Shown here piece after piece: positions 36,279 to 45,214 of a DNA stretch of 64,000 nucleotides; position 1 is the first letter of the stretch, and each line of letters opens with the position of its first letter. This DNA comes from Chryseobacterium echinoideorum. GTDB lineage: Bacteria > Bacteroidota > Bacteroidia > Flavobacteriales > Weeksellaceae. The DNA lies in assembly GCF_007474535.1 (NCBI RefSeq), contig NZ_VKNW01000006.1, positions 186,001 through 250,000 on the forward strand, given 5' to 3'. The notes beneath the pieces are model-generated. The model saw nothing but the letters and a program-made list of their open reading frames with translations. It searched no databases and was not told the origin of the DNA. A program made the position numbers and the translations under genes.

Positions 36279-37157
36279 ATGGAAGAAAATAAAGTAACCT
36301 CAAGAGAGGAATTAAAAAGTTATTTTGAAGCAGGAGATTATCCTACTCAAGGTCAGTTTGGAAAATTGATAGACTCTTTAAGACATAAAGAAGATATATT
36401 GACCAATAAGGAAGCAGCAATCCTTGCCAATACTTTGGTAGATATAGAAAATGGATATATCCAGTATTACACAACCAATGTCGAAAATCAAAAATTTTCG
36501 CTTGTTGTAAATCAGCAGGACGAAGAAGATCAATTGATTGAAATAGGTGAAACTAGCGGTGGTTCTTTAAGAAAATATTTCTTTGGTAATGCACCTTATA
36601 CCATTAAAGCAAAAAAGTTTCCCGCAGAAGGGTTAAAAGAATATGAATACTATCTTTTACAATATCAGATAGATCCCAGTTATTATGTGTATAAATTATT
36701 TGGAAATAATCTGCCAACCATAGAAGAAGGGTTTGAGTTAGGAACACTAAAAGGGAAAGGATTTTACTTTCAATTGCAAAGGAATAATATAGGACAAAAG
36801 GTGAGTATAGTAAATACCAAAATCAATTTTGAAAATAATACTGATGCAACTGTTTTATACAGAGCTGAGGCAGGTAATTGGAGTGATAGATATAAATCTG
36901 AAGACAGTATTACAGATCATTATGATGCATGGGATTATTTGTCATTCCGCTATAATGCAGATCTTCGAGGAATAGACAAATCAATAGAATGTAATGCTTA
37001 TAATGCAGATAACGGGGAATTATTAACAACCGGTTACCTATATGCAGAGCAAAATAACGAAAACATTTGGAGCGGGCAAATCTCAGGAGTGAGAAATATA
37101 AGAATAGAATGTAATTATACATCTTTGCCACCCCAAGAAACAGGTTTACCTTCATAG
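36279..37157 (+). CDS. Fibre-like protein 1 with shared N-terminal anchor module
   Basis: A 292-residue protein. Residues 6-38 (SREELKSYFEAGDYPTQGQFGKLIDSLRHKED) recur in the next two genes as a common module, likely the anchor to the particle. The rest is beta-rich and unlike the other two. Such a conserved foot plus variable distal part is typical of tail-fibre proteins of phages and injection systems. No signal peptide. It follows two tandem eCIS box promoters. Confidence 0.65.
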   Translation: MEENKVTSREELKSYFEAGDYPTQGQFGKLIDSLRHKEDILTNKEAAILANTLVDIENGYIQYYTTNVENQKFSLVVNQQDEEDQLIEIGETSGGSLRKYFFGNAPYTIKAKKFPAEGLKEYEYYLLQYQIDPSYYVYKLFGNNLPTIEEGFELGTLKGKGFYFQLQRNNIGQKVSIVNTKINFENNTDATVLYRAEAGNWSDRYKSEDSITDHYDAWDYLSFRYNADLRGIDKSIECNAYNADNGELLTTGYLYAEQNNENIWSGQISGVRNIRIECNYTSLPPQETGLPS

Positions 37158-37233
37158 CTAAGATGAATGAAAAAGAGTTAAGAACTTACTATTGATAATC
37201 AGAGCTAAAAGTTTCTGATAGACTATAACTAAT

Positions 37234-37974
37234 ATGCAAGAAATGAACAAACTAACTACAAGAGAGCAGCTAAAATCCTATTTTGAAACAGGAGATTTTC
37301 CCACTGAAAATGAGTTTGCGGAATTGATAAACAGTTATGCCCACTTAAATGAGTTTAATTTTGGATTATCAATAAGATCATCAGGCAATACTTCATCCAG
37401 ATATTATGATTTTTATAAAGCAGATGATATCATGAATTCTGGCGCCGGTCATAAAATTGTAGAAAGTTCACCAGAAAATATAGCGGCAAAAATAGAAGGG
37501 TACTCACACGTTCTGAGCAGAATCGTATGTTATAAAAGCTTAGATATAAAACTGATCGGGGAAATAGATATAGAAAAGCATCAGCCCAAAATTATCATAG
37601 AACGATATAAGCAGAGAAAAAGAATGCCCAATGGCAATACCAAACCTGCCGGATTCTATCAGGAAAAAATGTCTGATGCTGAACTTTGGAACAGAAAATC
37701 AGAATATCTAATAAAATCAAATGAAACTGTCATTGATATAGAACCTATACATTATTTCAGGCCTGCTGCAAATTTTAAAGAATTTTTGCCTTCAGGAAGC
37801 ATCAATAGACCTGGTTCTTTTAAATATACGAAATACAGAAAGCCCTTCACGGTTATACAGGCAACATTAGAAATAAATATTAACGGAACTGCGTACCGAT
37901 CTCGTCCTGTAGGAATAAAAATTATATTGGGATCTTCCGGTGAATATGATGCAGTAAACTTTGTTTTTAACTAA
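37234..37974 (+). CDS. Fibre-like protein 2 with shared N-terminal anchor module
   Basis: A 246-residue protein; the ATG at 37243 is an alternative start. The N-terminal module TTREQLKSYFETGDFPTENEFAELINSYAH matches fibre-like protein 1 closely. The distal part is different, basic and of mixed structure (IIIERYKQRKRMPNGNTK). It lies 76 bp after the first fibre gene and is probably co-transcribed. No catalytic motif seen. Confidence 0.65.
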   Translation: MQEMNKLTTREQLKSYFETGDFPTENEFAELINSYAHLNEFNFGLSIRSSGNTSSRYYDFYKADDIMNSGAGHKIVESSPENIAAKIEGYSHVLSRIVCYKSLDIKLIGEIDIEKHQPKIIIERYKQRKRMPNGNTKPAGFYQEKMSDAELWNRKSEYLIKSNETVIDIEPIHYFRPAANFKEFLPSGSINRPGSFKYTKYRKPFTVIQATLEININGTAYRSRPVGIKIILGSSGEYDAVNFVFN

Positions 37975-38244
37975 AAACATCATATATCTTAATTCTTATT
38001 TTTTTCACTTGCAAACTAGGGATAGAATTTTACAGTTTTATTTTATTCATCCGGTCATTATTTTCTAAATAGGATACTCTTTCAATGAGCAATCCTTCTT
38101 TCAATTGACTTTATTCGCTCCAAAAAAATTAATAGTATTTTTAATCAATAAGCTGTTGACCTTTAAATTGATAACTCAAAACTATTTTCAATAGGATTAA
38201 AAACGGACAATCATAAAAACTAACTCCAAGAAAACTTTTTATAT

Positions 38245-38496
38245 ATGAAATACAGATTTTATTTTTTAATTATAATCTTCATTCAAGCGGGCAGCTATTA
38301 GCCGGAAAAACCTTGCTTTTTTGAACCATTCAAAAATAGTGTAGGATTTTCTTTTGAGAGAAACTCTGGTAAATACTCCTCACAATTTATCAAGAGATTC
38401 TCCTTTTGTGAGCAGCCTTTGGTAAGATTTTTTAAAAGTAAATTGATAATTATTTCTAAAAGTTTCTGTAACCAATCAAGCAGTTACATTCCGTAG
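38245..38496 (+). pseudogene. Possible remnant of a secreted protein gene
   Basis: An ATG opens a signal-peptide-like stretch (KYRFYFLIIIFIQAGSY) that hits TAG at 38299-38301. The same frame then stays open for 64 more codons (from PEKPCFFEPFKNSVGFSFER). An open frame of that length in AT-rich DNA suggests a gene with a nonsense mutation and a lost 3' part. The rest of the 37975-38585 gap shows nothing I can name. Confidence 0.3.
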
Positions 38497-38585
38497 AATT
38501 GGCAAATCAAGTCAGAAGTCTAATCTTCAAAAATCTCTCAATTTCAATCAATCTTCAATTCATAAAAACACAATTTTTAAACACT

Positions 38586-40481
38586 ATGGCAAACTTAGAA
38601 ACAATATTAAGCTGGTTTGAGACCGGCGATAAACCTACACAGGAAGAATTCAAACAAACCTTTTCTTCATTCAGAAACAAAGACACAAAAGTTCCGATTG
38701 CAGAAGTTGACGGATTAGAATCTTCATTAAATAACAAGCTTAATGTTGATGATCTTCCTTCCAATATGGCATTGGTAGATGAAGGTCAGCCTGCAAATGT
38801 CTTTAATAAAGAACAGATCATGGTAATGGCAATGATGCTATCCGATTATGTAAAAGACGGAAAAATCCGTGCGGATAAAATCGAAGCGTTGGGTTTGACT
38901 GATTTAATTCAAGTAAGTGAAAACACTTTGACGGAATTTGCAAAAAATGCTGATAAGTATGAGTTTCAGCAAAATGATTTTATTGCTGTTCCGGACGATA
39001 AAGGGAATTTTTCACTTTTCATATTTAAAGGTGAAGAGAAAAGTGACACAAAGAATTATCTTCCAACCGGACTCACCAATATTACAATGGGTATGGTGGA
39101 AGGTTTACAGAGTGCTCTCAATACAAAACTTGATAAGCCCGAGATAAACGGAAATTACTTCGTTAAGATGAATGGAACAGCCTCTTATCAGTCCATTAAT
39201 CCGGGATCTGATCATTTGCTTTTCTGGAATGGCTCTGAATTCAAAAATTCAAATATTTTTCGTGAAAGCAGCGGCTTAAAATACGGTATAGGAACGACAA
39301 CACCTTCTGAACAATTACACTTAACTTCAAGAGCAAGAATGTCGGGATTGGTTTTAGAAAACAACAATGAAACATTACCACAGCAGTTTACTTACAACGA
39401 CAAAAAGTTTTTTGGGACTGACGACAGCGGAGTAAAAAGACCTTTGATGTTTGCCGATAATGCAGATTTTCTTTCTTTAGCGAATAGTTTAACTGATACC
39501 CAAAAAACAGCTTGGAAAACCGCCATGAATGGAGGATGGACGACTAACACAATGAGTGTTGCGGCTATATTACCCACGATTGTTGATAAACAGGACAGGA
39601 ATTTTTATATCACTTTAAAAGGTGCAAATCTAAATTTAAATCCGGCAAATTTTTCTATAGAGATTATGAATATTACGGGAACAACTGTTATTGCAACGAT
39701 ACCTAATTCACAGATTCAGCTTTATCAAAATGGCGTTGATTTAGTATTCTACTATAATTTTAAAAATTTTCCAATTGGAAATTATAAACTTAGATTGTGG
39801 AATGGTGTGGCCTATTATGTAACAAATACTACAATTAATATAATAGATTTATTAACACCGATTAGTTTGTCTGGATTAAACTGGAGTATGCTGAATAATC
39901 CCACAATTTGCCCTACTGTTGATGTCACGACTGCTATCGGAACATCCATACATAGAGGTAGAAATACAGATGAAAAATTTGTAGGAACAAATCTAGATGC
40001 TGTTTCTTATAAGAGTTCTGTTTTAATCCCTGCAGCAATTGCTGATGGAGATTTTTATCTTGAATTAACAAATGTAACATTTGGCGTAATTTACTATGAT
40101 GGTGCGTATGGTTATGATTATGGTTTGGTTGATGCTTCTCAGCCAATATCACATTCTATGCAAATTTTAGCAGGAGTAAGAAGAAATCTTTTCCTTGAAG
40201 AAAAAATTCTACCGGATAATATTACAGTAAATGGGAGTAATATAAATACATCTATAGCTATAAACCGTTCCTCTAAATTATATATTAATAAGAAAGGTAA
40301 TGTCGTAAGTATTACCAGCATCAATAATGGTCAGCTTACTACCTCTGTTTCTACATGGTTTCAACCTAACGGGATAGATTTGGCTTTTTTCGTAAACTTT
40401 AATTCTTACAGTAATAGTAATTCTAATAACGGGGCGAACATTCAAACAGATATATATATAAATTCACTAATACAATTATAA
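38586..40481 (+). CDS. Large tail-fibre-like protein
   Basis: 631 residues from the ATG at 38586. An upstream TTG at 38499 in the same frame would add 29 non-conserved residues, and I reject it. The start (ANLETILSWFETGDKPTQEEFKQTFSSFRNKD) is the same anchor module as in the two preceding genes. Next comes a helical part with VDGLESSLNNKL and MVEGLQSALNTKL repeats, typical of trimeric fibre shafts. Then YGIGTTTPSEQLHLTSRARMSG, a pattern common before fibre-tip domains. The C-terminal 280 residues are beta-rich and likely carry the receptor-binding tip. It is the most fibre-like protein of the island. Confidence 0.8.
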   Translation: MANLETILSWFETGDKPTQEEFKQTFSSFRNKDTKVPIAEVDGLESSLNNKLNVDDLPSNMALVDEGQPANVFNKEQIMVMAMMLSDYVKDGKIRADKIEALGLTDLIQVSENTLTEFAKNADKYEFQQNDFIAVPDDKGNFSLFIFKGEEKSDTKNYLPTGLTNITMGMVEGLQSALNTKLDKPEINGNYFVKMNGTASYQSINPGSDHLLFWNGSEFKNSNIFRESSGLKYGIGTTTPSEQLHLTSRARMSGLVLENNNETLPQQFTYNDKKFFGTDDSGVKRPLMFADNADFLSLANSLTDTQKTAWKTAMNGGWTTNTMSVAAILPTIVDKQDRNFYITLKGANLNLNPANFSIEIMNITGTTVIATIPNSQIQLYQNGVDLVFYYNFKNFPIGNYKLRLWNGVAYYVTNTTINIIDLLTPISLSGLNWSMLNNPTICPTVDVTTAIGTSIHRGRNTDEKFVGTNLDAVSYKSSVLIPAAIADGDFYLELTNVTFGVIYYDGAYGYDYGLVDASQPISHSMQILAGVRRNLFLEEKILPDNITVNGSNINTSIAINRSSKLYINKKGNVVSITSINNGQLTTSVSTWFQPNGIDLAFFVNFNSYSNSNSNNGANIQTDIYINSLIQL

Positions 40482-40561
40482 AGCAAAACAGAAAGAATAA
40501 TTCCCACCAAATCAAGCATTTTTAAACTTACTAGAAAACACAGATAAAATGTGGTTTGAAA

Positions 40562-40808
40562 ATGCAATTACCAGATCATCCATTTTTATTCACAAATTGC
40601 AAGGAAACTTGTGTAATTAGTCTCAATATTCCTGATATGGGAAAACGTTACAAAATATCTAATTCTTAAAGATGGCAACGAAATTTACAAAATAGTAGTT
40701 GTGCCAAATTGGGAAATTTATCAGGATCAGGGCAATGTTGAAGAAATTATGCATGCAAAACGGACAACTGCTCACACAGAAGATGATCAAGGATTGTCAA
40801 CAGAATAA
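40562..40808 (+). pseudogene. Frameshifted small gene
   Basis: From the ATG at 40562 the frame reads QLPDHPFLFTNCKETCVISL and on to MGKRYKISNS, ending at 40669. A second frame overlapping it continues naturally (YLILKDGNEIYKIVVVPNWE) to 40808. One base gained or lost near 40655-40665 would join them into a protein of about 80 residues. Both halves look coding and neither makes sense alone. The function is unknown. It lies just before the spanin-like gene. The alternative is a sequencing error. Confidence 0.45.
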
Positions 40809-40938
40809 GTAAACAAGCTCAAAGCATGCAAAAGATCTTGATTAATCCTAAATCAGTTCATTTGGCTAGTATTTAAGAAAAGTTTATAAGCTTTTACACT
40901 AAATTACTTAAAGACAAATCAATTAAGAAATTTAAACC

Positions 40939-41547
40939 ATGAAAAAACTAATAACCATTTTAATCATTTTGCTGATTTCTGCATGCACATCAAGCAGACA
41001 GAAGTCAAAAGAAAAGCAGGAGTCATTCACTGAAACTGATTTTACAAAAGAAACTAAAACTTCTGTAACTGAATTAGAAAATTCAAAACAAAACTCAAAG
41101 GATTCTGTCTCTGCAAAAACAAACTATACTATTGTGCGGGATAATCTCTTAGCATCACAAAACTTCCAGCTGAAAAACAACGGAAAATGTGCAGATCCCG
41201 GAACAATTAGAAATGTTGAATTTACTGATGCTTTTGGCAACAGAACAACTATTCCTGTTAACGATAATACAGAACTCAATTTCATTAATGAAACAGATTT
41301 AAAAAATGAGATTGAATCTTTAAAGTTAGAAAACAATCACCTTTTTGAGACCAGTCTAAGTACTCAGAGAAAATATGAAGACTTGGAGAACGAGTACGAA
41401 GTTTTCAAGCAGAATTTAAAGTCAAAATCGGTAAAGACAGATACCAAAACTGAAAAAAATACAGTTTGGCAGTTCGCTTTAGTTGCCGTTCTGGCTGTAA
41501 TTGTTTGGGAAACAAGTAAAAAACTCATTAAACGATATATACCATGA
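40939..41547 (+). CDS. Unimolecular-spanin-like lipoprotein
   Basis: A 202-residue protein with a lipobox (LLISAC, lipidated C16) at the N-terminus, a long helical/coiled-coil body (FINETDLKNEIESLKLENNHL, then QRKYEDLENEYEVFKQNL), and a single C-terminal membrane segment (about 175-191, WQFALVAVLAVIVW) with a basic tail. Outer-membrane lipid anchor plus inner-membrane helix in one chain is the hallmark of u-spanins such as phage T1 gp11, which fuse the two membranes in the last lysis step. It overlaps the amidase start by 4 bp (ATGA). The role is inferred from architecture and context. Confidence 0.7.
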   Translation: MKKLITILIILLISACTSSRQKSKEKQESFTETDFTKETKTSVTELENSKQNSKDSVSAKTNYTIVRDNLLASQNFQLKNNGKCADPGTIRNVEFTDAFGNRTTIPVNDNTELNFINETDLKNEIESLKLENNHLFETSLSTQRKYEDLENEYEVFKQNLKSKSVKTDTKTEKNTVWQFALVAVLAVIVWETSKKLIKRYIP

Positions 41548-42107
41548 TACAATTTTCACCATTAAGAACCTTTTTGTCGGCAGGTCATCATGACGAAGAT
41601 CCTGGAGCGGTTGCCAATGGATACAAAGAAGCAGACATTACAAAGCTGATTCGTAATTCTATTGTAAAAAACAGCGATGATAAAAATATTGTCATAGATA
41701 AAGACTGGGAAACCAACAGGCAATACCAAAACAGAATTAAACCCGGAGCAGGATCTGTTGTTTTTGATATTCATTTGAATGCTGCTGGAAACAGTACAAC
41801 CAGAGGAGTGGAGTCTTACGTCAACAGGAAAGATTTTGCCAATAAAAATTCTGCTTCCTACAAAATGGCAGATGAAGTAAATCTCTTTCTGAGCAAAGAA
41901 TTAGGAATTAAAAACCGCGGCGTAAAGCCCGAAAACAGTTCTCAGCATTCCACCATCGGAATATTAAATTTAGGTTCCGGAATCGCTGTTTTGGTTGAGG
42001 TAGATTTTATCACAGGAATAGGAGCTGTAGAAAATATTACGGCTAAAAAAGATATCATTGGAAAAGGTCTTGCTAAGATTCTGAAGAAATATGATGATCT
42101 CGTGTAG
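41544..42107 (+). CDS. N-acetylmuramoyl-L-alanine amidase (amidase_3 type)
   Basis: A 187-residue zinc amidase that cuts the bond between muramic acid and the peptide stem of peptidoglycan. Zinc and catalytic residues are visible: H15 in LSAGHHDEDPGA, E29 in NGYKEAD, H77 in VFDIHLNAA, and E152 in VLVEVDF. It has no signal peptide, so it needs the holin to reach the cell wall, as phage endolysins do. Its start overlaps the spanin-like gene (ATGA). The pair forms a compact lysis module within the injection-system island. Confidence 0.9.
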   Translation: MIQFSPLRTFLSAGHHDEDPGAVANGYKEADITKLIRNSIVKNSDDKNIVIDKDWETNRQYQNRIKPGAGSVVFDIHLNAAGNSTTRGVESYVNRKDFANKNSASYKMADEVNLFLSKELGIKNRGVKPENSSQHSTIGILNLGSGIAVLVEVDFITGIGAVENITAKKDIIGKGLAKILKKYDDLV

Positions 42108-42115
42108 TGACTAAT

Positions 42116-42181
42116 AGTACTGCAACTACTGAATAAACAATCCCCAAAAACATTCAAATCAATCAAAAAAAGCCAATTTTG
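42116..42181 (+). promoter_or_regulatory. eCIS box promoter upstream of the ATPase gene
   Basis: Box AGTACTGCAACTACTG (42116-42131), 42 bp, CAATTTTG (42174-42181). It has the most diverged box of the set but the same spacing. Its spacer aligns with that of the fibre copies (ATCC, AAAAAC, TTCAAATCAA). The ATPase start is 37 bp further on. Confidence 0.65.
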
Positions 42182-42218
42182 ATTTTCAATACATTTTCAG
42201 AAATAACAAAAACATATC

Positions 42219-43535
42219 ATGGAATCAAAACAATTACATAAACTCTTTACACATCTAGAACAGGTGATCACTTGGCGTATAAACAATTCGTCCGAAAACT
42301 TTGCTTCTGATGCACCGGGATTTACTAGTTATGATTATAAAACCTTTCATTTAGGGAATTTTATTTCTGAGAAAAGATTGACTCATCAGGAAGTCATTAT
42401 TCTTTTAATGGCTTTATTGCCAAGGCTGGAACCATTACTGCTTAAACGCATTTATTTGGAGTTTCCGAATGCATCATTTTTTGATTTTTGTTCATTGAAT
42501 GATAATGGAAGGCTTTTTCATCCTACAATTCAGGCTGTACAGTACATATTAGGCGGAGAAAATATTTCAGAAAGATTGAAAGCATTGGATTATTTTAATC
42601 CTGAATCGGTTTTGATGAAAGATGAGCTTATTGTTTTTTCAGGTTCAAATCACGAACATTCATCAGCGAGCAGCCAGATTAATATTCATCCTGAAGCTTT
42701 TAATAAAATCATTTTAGGAGTGGAACTATTGCCGAAAATGAGTAATGATTTTCCTGCGGAACTATTACAAACTCACAGATCCTGGACAGATCTTATACTT
42801 CCTGAACCCACTTTAAACGAAATTCAGAGTATTGAAGCGTGGTACAACAGCAGCCGGATTCTTATGGAAGACTGGGGAATGCAGAAAAAACTAAAACCGG
42901 GATTTCGTGTTTTGTTTTACGGAGAACCGGGAACAGGAAAAACTCTTGCAGCAAGCCTTTTAGGGAAATATATTCAACGTCCGGTTTTTAGAGTGGATGT
43001 TTCTATGCTGGTCTCCAAATATATCGGAGAAACAGAAAAGCAATTGGCCAAATTGTTTGACAAGGCCGAAAATAAAAACTGGATCTTATTCTTTGACGAA
43101 GCTGATGCTATTTTCGGAAAACGAACCAATGTACGTGATGCACATGATAAATATGCCAATCAGGAAGTTTCTTATTTGTTGCAGCGTATCGAAACATTTT
43201 CAGGACTCATCATTCTGGCATCCAACTTTAAAAATAATATGGATAAAGCATTTACGAGAAGATTTCACAGCTGCATCAAATTTGGTAATCCAAAGTATGA
43301 AGAGCGCCTTCGCATTTGGCAGCAAAATTTACCCGAACAGCTGCAGCTGGAGGGTATTAGTTTAGAACAGATCGCTAACCGCTACGAATTAACCGGTTCT
43401 AATATTATGAATGTCATACAGGATGTAAGTTTGAAGGCCATTTCATTACAAGAAACAGACTACCAAGTAACTTTAGAGATGTTATTGGAAAGTATCAAAA
43501 AAGAGTACATCAAAGAAGATAAAATTTTTGCTTAA
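42219..43535 (+). CDS. eCIS AAA+ ATPase (Pvc15/Afp15-like)
   Basis: A 438-residue ATPase. Residues 1-200 form the helical N-terminal domain typical of this group. The AAA+ core follows: Walker A GEPGTGKT near 235, Walker B WILFFDEADAIF near 288, and the arginine-finger region MDKAFTRRFHSCIKFGNP near 345. It is a conserved marker gene of eCIS loci, thought to help assembly or cargo loading. It has its own copy of the eCIS box promoter. It is the last recognisable gene of the island. The 182-bp gap after it holds no gene or terminator that I can see. Confidence 0.92.
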   Translation: MESKQLHKLFTHLEQVITWRINNSSENFASDAPGFTSYDYKTFHLGNFISEKRLTHQEVIILLMALLPRLEPLLLKRIYLEFPNASFFDFCSLNDNGRLFHPTIQAVQYILGGENISERLKALDYFNPESVLMKDELIVFSGSNHEHSSASSQINIHPEAFNKIILGVELLPKMSNDFPAELLQTHRSWTDLILPEPTLNEIQSIEAWYNSSRILMEDWGMQKKLKPGFRVLFYGEPGTGKTLAASLLGKYIQRPVFRVDVSMLVSKYIGETEKQLAKLFDKAENKNWILFFDEADAIFGKRTNVRDAHDKYANQEVSYLLQRIETFSGLIILASNFKNNMDKAFTRRFHSCIKFGNPKYEERLRIWQQNLPEQLQLEGISLEQIANRYELTGSNIMNVIQDVSLKAISLQETDYQVTLEMLLESIKKEYIKEDKIFA

Positions 43536-43717
43536 AACGGATTGATTGTAAATATTTGTTTAATTAATGAATTTTTAATCCTTAAACGCACTTTGAATAT
43601 TAAGATGGAATTTTAAGAATTGCTAAAAAGGTCGATAAAAACAAAAGCTCTTTTTTACAACAATAATACTTTGGCTTAAAAGTTTCAATTGGTTTTAATA
43701 ATCATCAAAATCATTGT

Positions 43718-44527
43718 ATGGAAATTTCACTTAAAAATCAGGTTGCCATCGTTACAGGAGCATCCAGCGGAATAGGAACCGGAATAGCAAAATCGCTAGC
43801 TTCCGCAGGAGCAACGGTAATCATCAATCATTCATCAGAAAATTCTGCCGGAGAAGCCCAAAAAGTCTTAGATGAAATAGAATCAGAAGGCGGAAAAGGT
43901 ATGGTTTGGCAATGTGATGTATCCAAAGAAAAAGAAGTTATTGCCATGTTTCAGGAAACTATTTCCAGATACGGAACGGTGGATATTCTTGTTAATAATG
44001 CAGGCATTCAGAAAGATGCAAAATTTGTAGAGATGACAGTAGAAGAGTGGGATGAGGTAATGTCGGTAAATCTTCGGGGACAGTTTTTGTGTTCTCGTGA
44101 AGCCATCAAAGAATTTCTCCGTCGTGGGATAGATAAAACAAGATCTGTTGCTTGTGGTAAAATTATTCATATCAGCTCGGTACATGAGATTATTCCGTGG
44201 GCGGGAAGAGCCAATTATGCAGCAAGCAAAGGAGCAATCAAGATGCTGATGCAGACTTTGGCTCAGGAGCATGGCGCAGATAAGATCAGAGTAAATTCTA
44301 TTTGTCCCGGAGCGATTCAGACACCTATCAATAAAGAAGCCTGGGAAACTCCTGAAGCTTTAAAGAATTTAATGAAGCTTATTCCCTATAACAGAATTGG
44401 TCAGCCGGAGGAAGTTGGAAATTTAGCGGCATTTCTGGCAAGTGACCTTGCAGATTATATTTCAGGAACAAGTATTTTTATTGATGGCGGAATGACAAGT
44501 CTCGAAAGTTTTGAAGATAACGGATAA
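43718..44527 (+). CDS. Short-chain dehydrogenase, glucose 1-dehydrogenase-like
   Basis: A 269-residue SDR oxidoreductase. It has the NAD(P) motif TGASSGIGTGIA near residues 14-25, NNAG (VDILVNNAGIQ) near 95, and the YxxxK catalytic pair in YAASKGAIK near 168 with the Ser in HISSVHE. The C-terminus ending FIDGGMTS is standard for the glucose/other sugar 1-dehydrogenase type. The exact substrate cannot be read from sequence. It converges with recO, stop to stop, with no gap. Confidence 0.9.
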   Translation: MEISLKNQVAIVTGASSGIGTGIAKSLASAGATVIINHSSENSAGEAQKVLDEIESEGGKGMVWQCDVSKEKEVIAMFQETISRYGTVDILVNNAGIQKDAKFVEMTVEEWDEVMSVNLRGQFLCSREAIKEFLRRGIDKTRSVACGKIIHISSVHEIIPWAGRANYAASKGAIKMLMQTLAQEHGADKIRVNSICPGAIQTPINKEAWETPEALKNLMKLIPYNRIGQPEEVGNLAAFLASDLADYISGTSIFIDGGMTSLESFEDNG

Positions 44528-45214
44528 TCATTCGAAAATCTGCTGAAGTACTTCCAAAGAATCTGGAGTACGGAAATCTGAAAAATGATAATGATAATAT
44601 ACCAATACACTATCTAAAAACTTTTTTCTCAAAGTTTTGGAAATCGTAATTTCATAAGGATTTGGTGCGCAAAGTATAGCTTTCCAGAGTGCAGAAATTT
44701 CAGTGTCAAATAAATGATGCTTTCCGACATGAGAAAATATTCCTGTTTCAGGATCAAGATAATTTCCTTCGCCCAAAAGCGGAGAAACTCCCTGAATTCT
44801 TAAAATTTTCACCAAAAAAATAAGGTGAGAACGGTAGTTTTTTCTTTCAAGCTCAGAGACCAGTTCCTGAATGGTTTTGAAAATAACTTCGTTCTTACTT
44901 TCATTTTTCAGTACCTGATTCAGAAAATCGGCAACAAAAAATATGACGGAATTTGCCTTTATATCTGTATAAATATCATTTAATTGTACCATCTCAAATT
45001 TAGAAATGGTTTTAATGCCGGTATTTTTATTGTGATTTACATTAATATTCAATTGATTCAGCGGAAGTAAGAAAGCTTTCTTCTTATTTTTTTTGCTGTA
45101 AATTCCTTTCAAAAAATAACTCTGAAAGCCCTCATCTTCTGTAAAGCAGTGCAAAATAGCATCGTTCTCACCATATTTGATGAAAGAAAGTAAAAATCCT
45201 CTTTGAGAAAACAT
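44528..45214 (-). CDS. recO: DNA repair protein RecO
   Basis: A 228-residue RecO, which helps load RecA at gaps together with RecF and RecR. The N-terminal OB-fold pattern (RGFLLSFIKYGENDAILHCFTEDEGFQSYFLKGIY) and the helical C-terminal region fit the family. The zinc-binding cysteines found in some RecO proteins are absent, as in several Bacteroidota. It overlaps the porZ stop by one base, so the two are probably co-transcribed. Confidence 0.88.
   Translation of the reverse strand: MFSQRGFLLSFIKYGENDAILHCFTEDEGFQSYFLKGIYSKKNKKKAFLLPLNQLNINVNHNKNTGIKTISKFEMVQLNDIYTDIKANSVIFFVADFLNQVLKNESKNEVIFKTIQELVSELERKNYRSHLIFLVKILRIQGVSPLLGEGNYLDPETGIFSHVGKHHLFDTEISALWKAILCAPNPYEITISKTLRKKFLDSVLVYYHYHFSDFRTPDSLEVLQQIFE

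Noticed and set aside
38499..38585. TTG-initiated extension of the large fibre protein
   Set aside because: The shared anchor module begins right after the ATG at 38586, and the extra 29 residues match nothing in the paralogues.
2539..43535. Prophage
   Set aside because: Tail-like, lysis and repressor genes are present, but no terminase, portal, capsid or replication genes; DUF4255, the AAA+ ATPase and the tape-measure family point to an eCIS.
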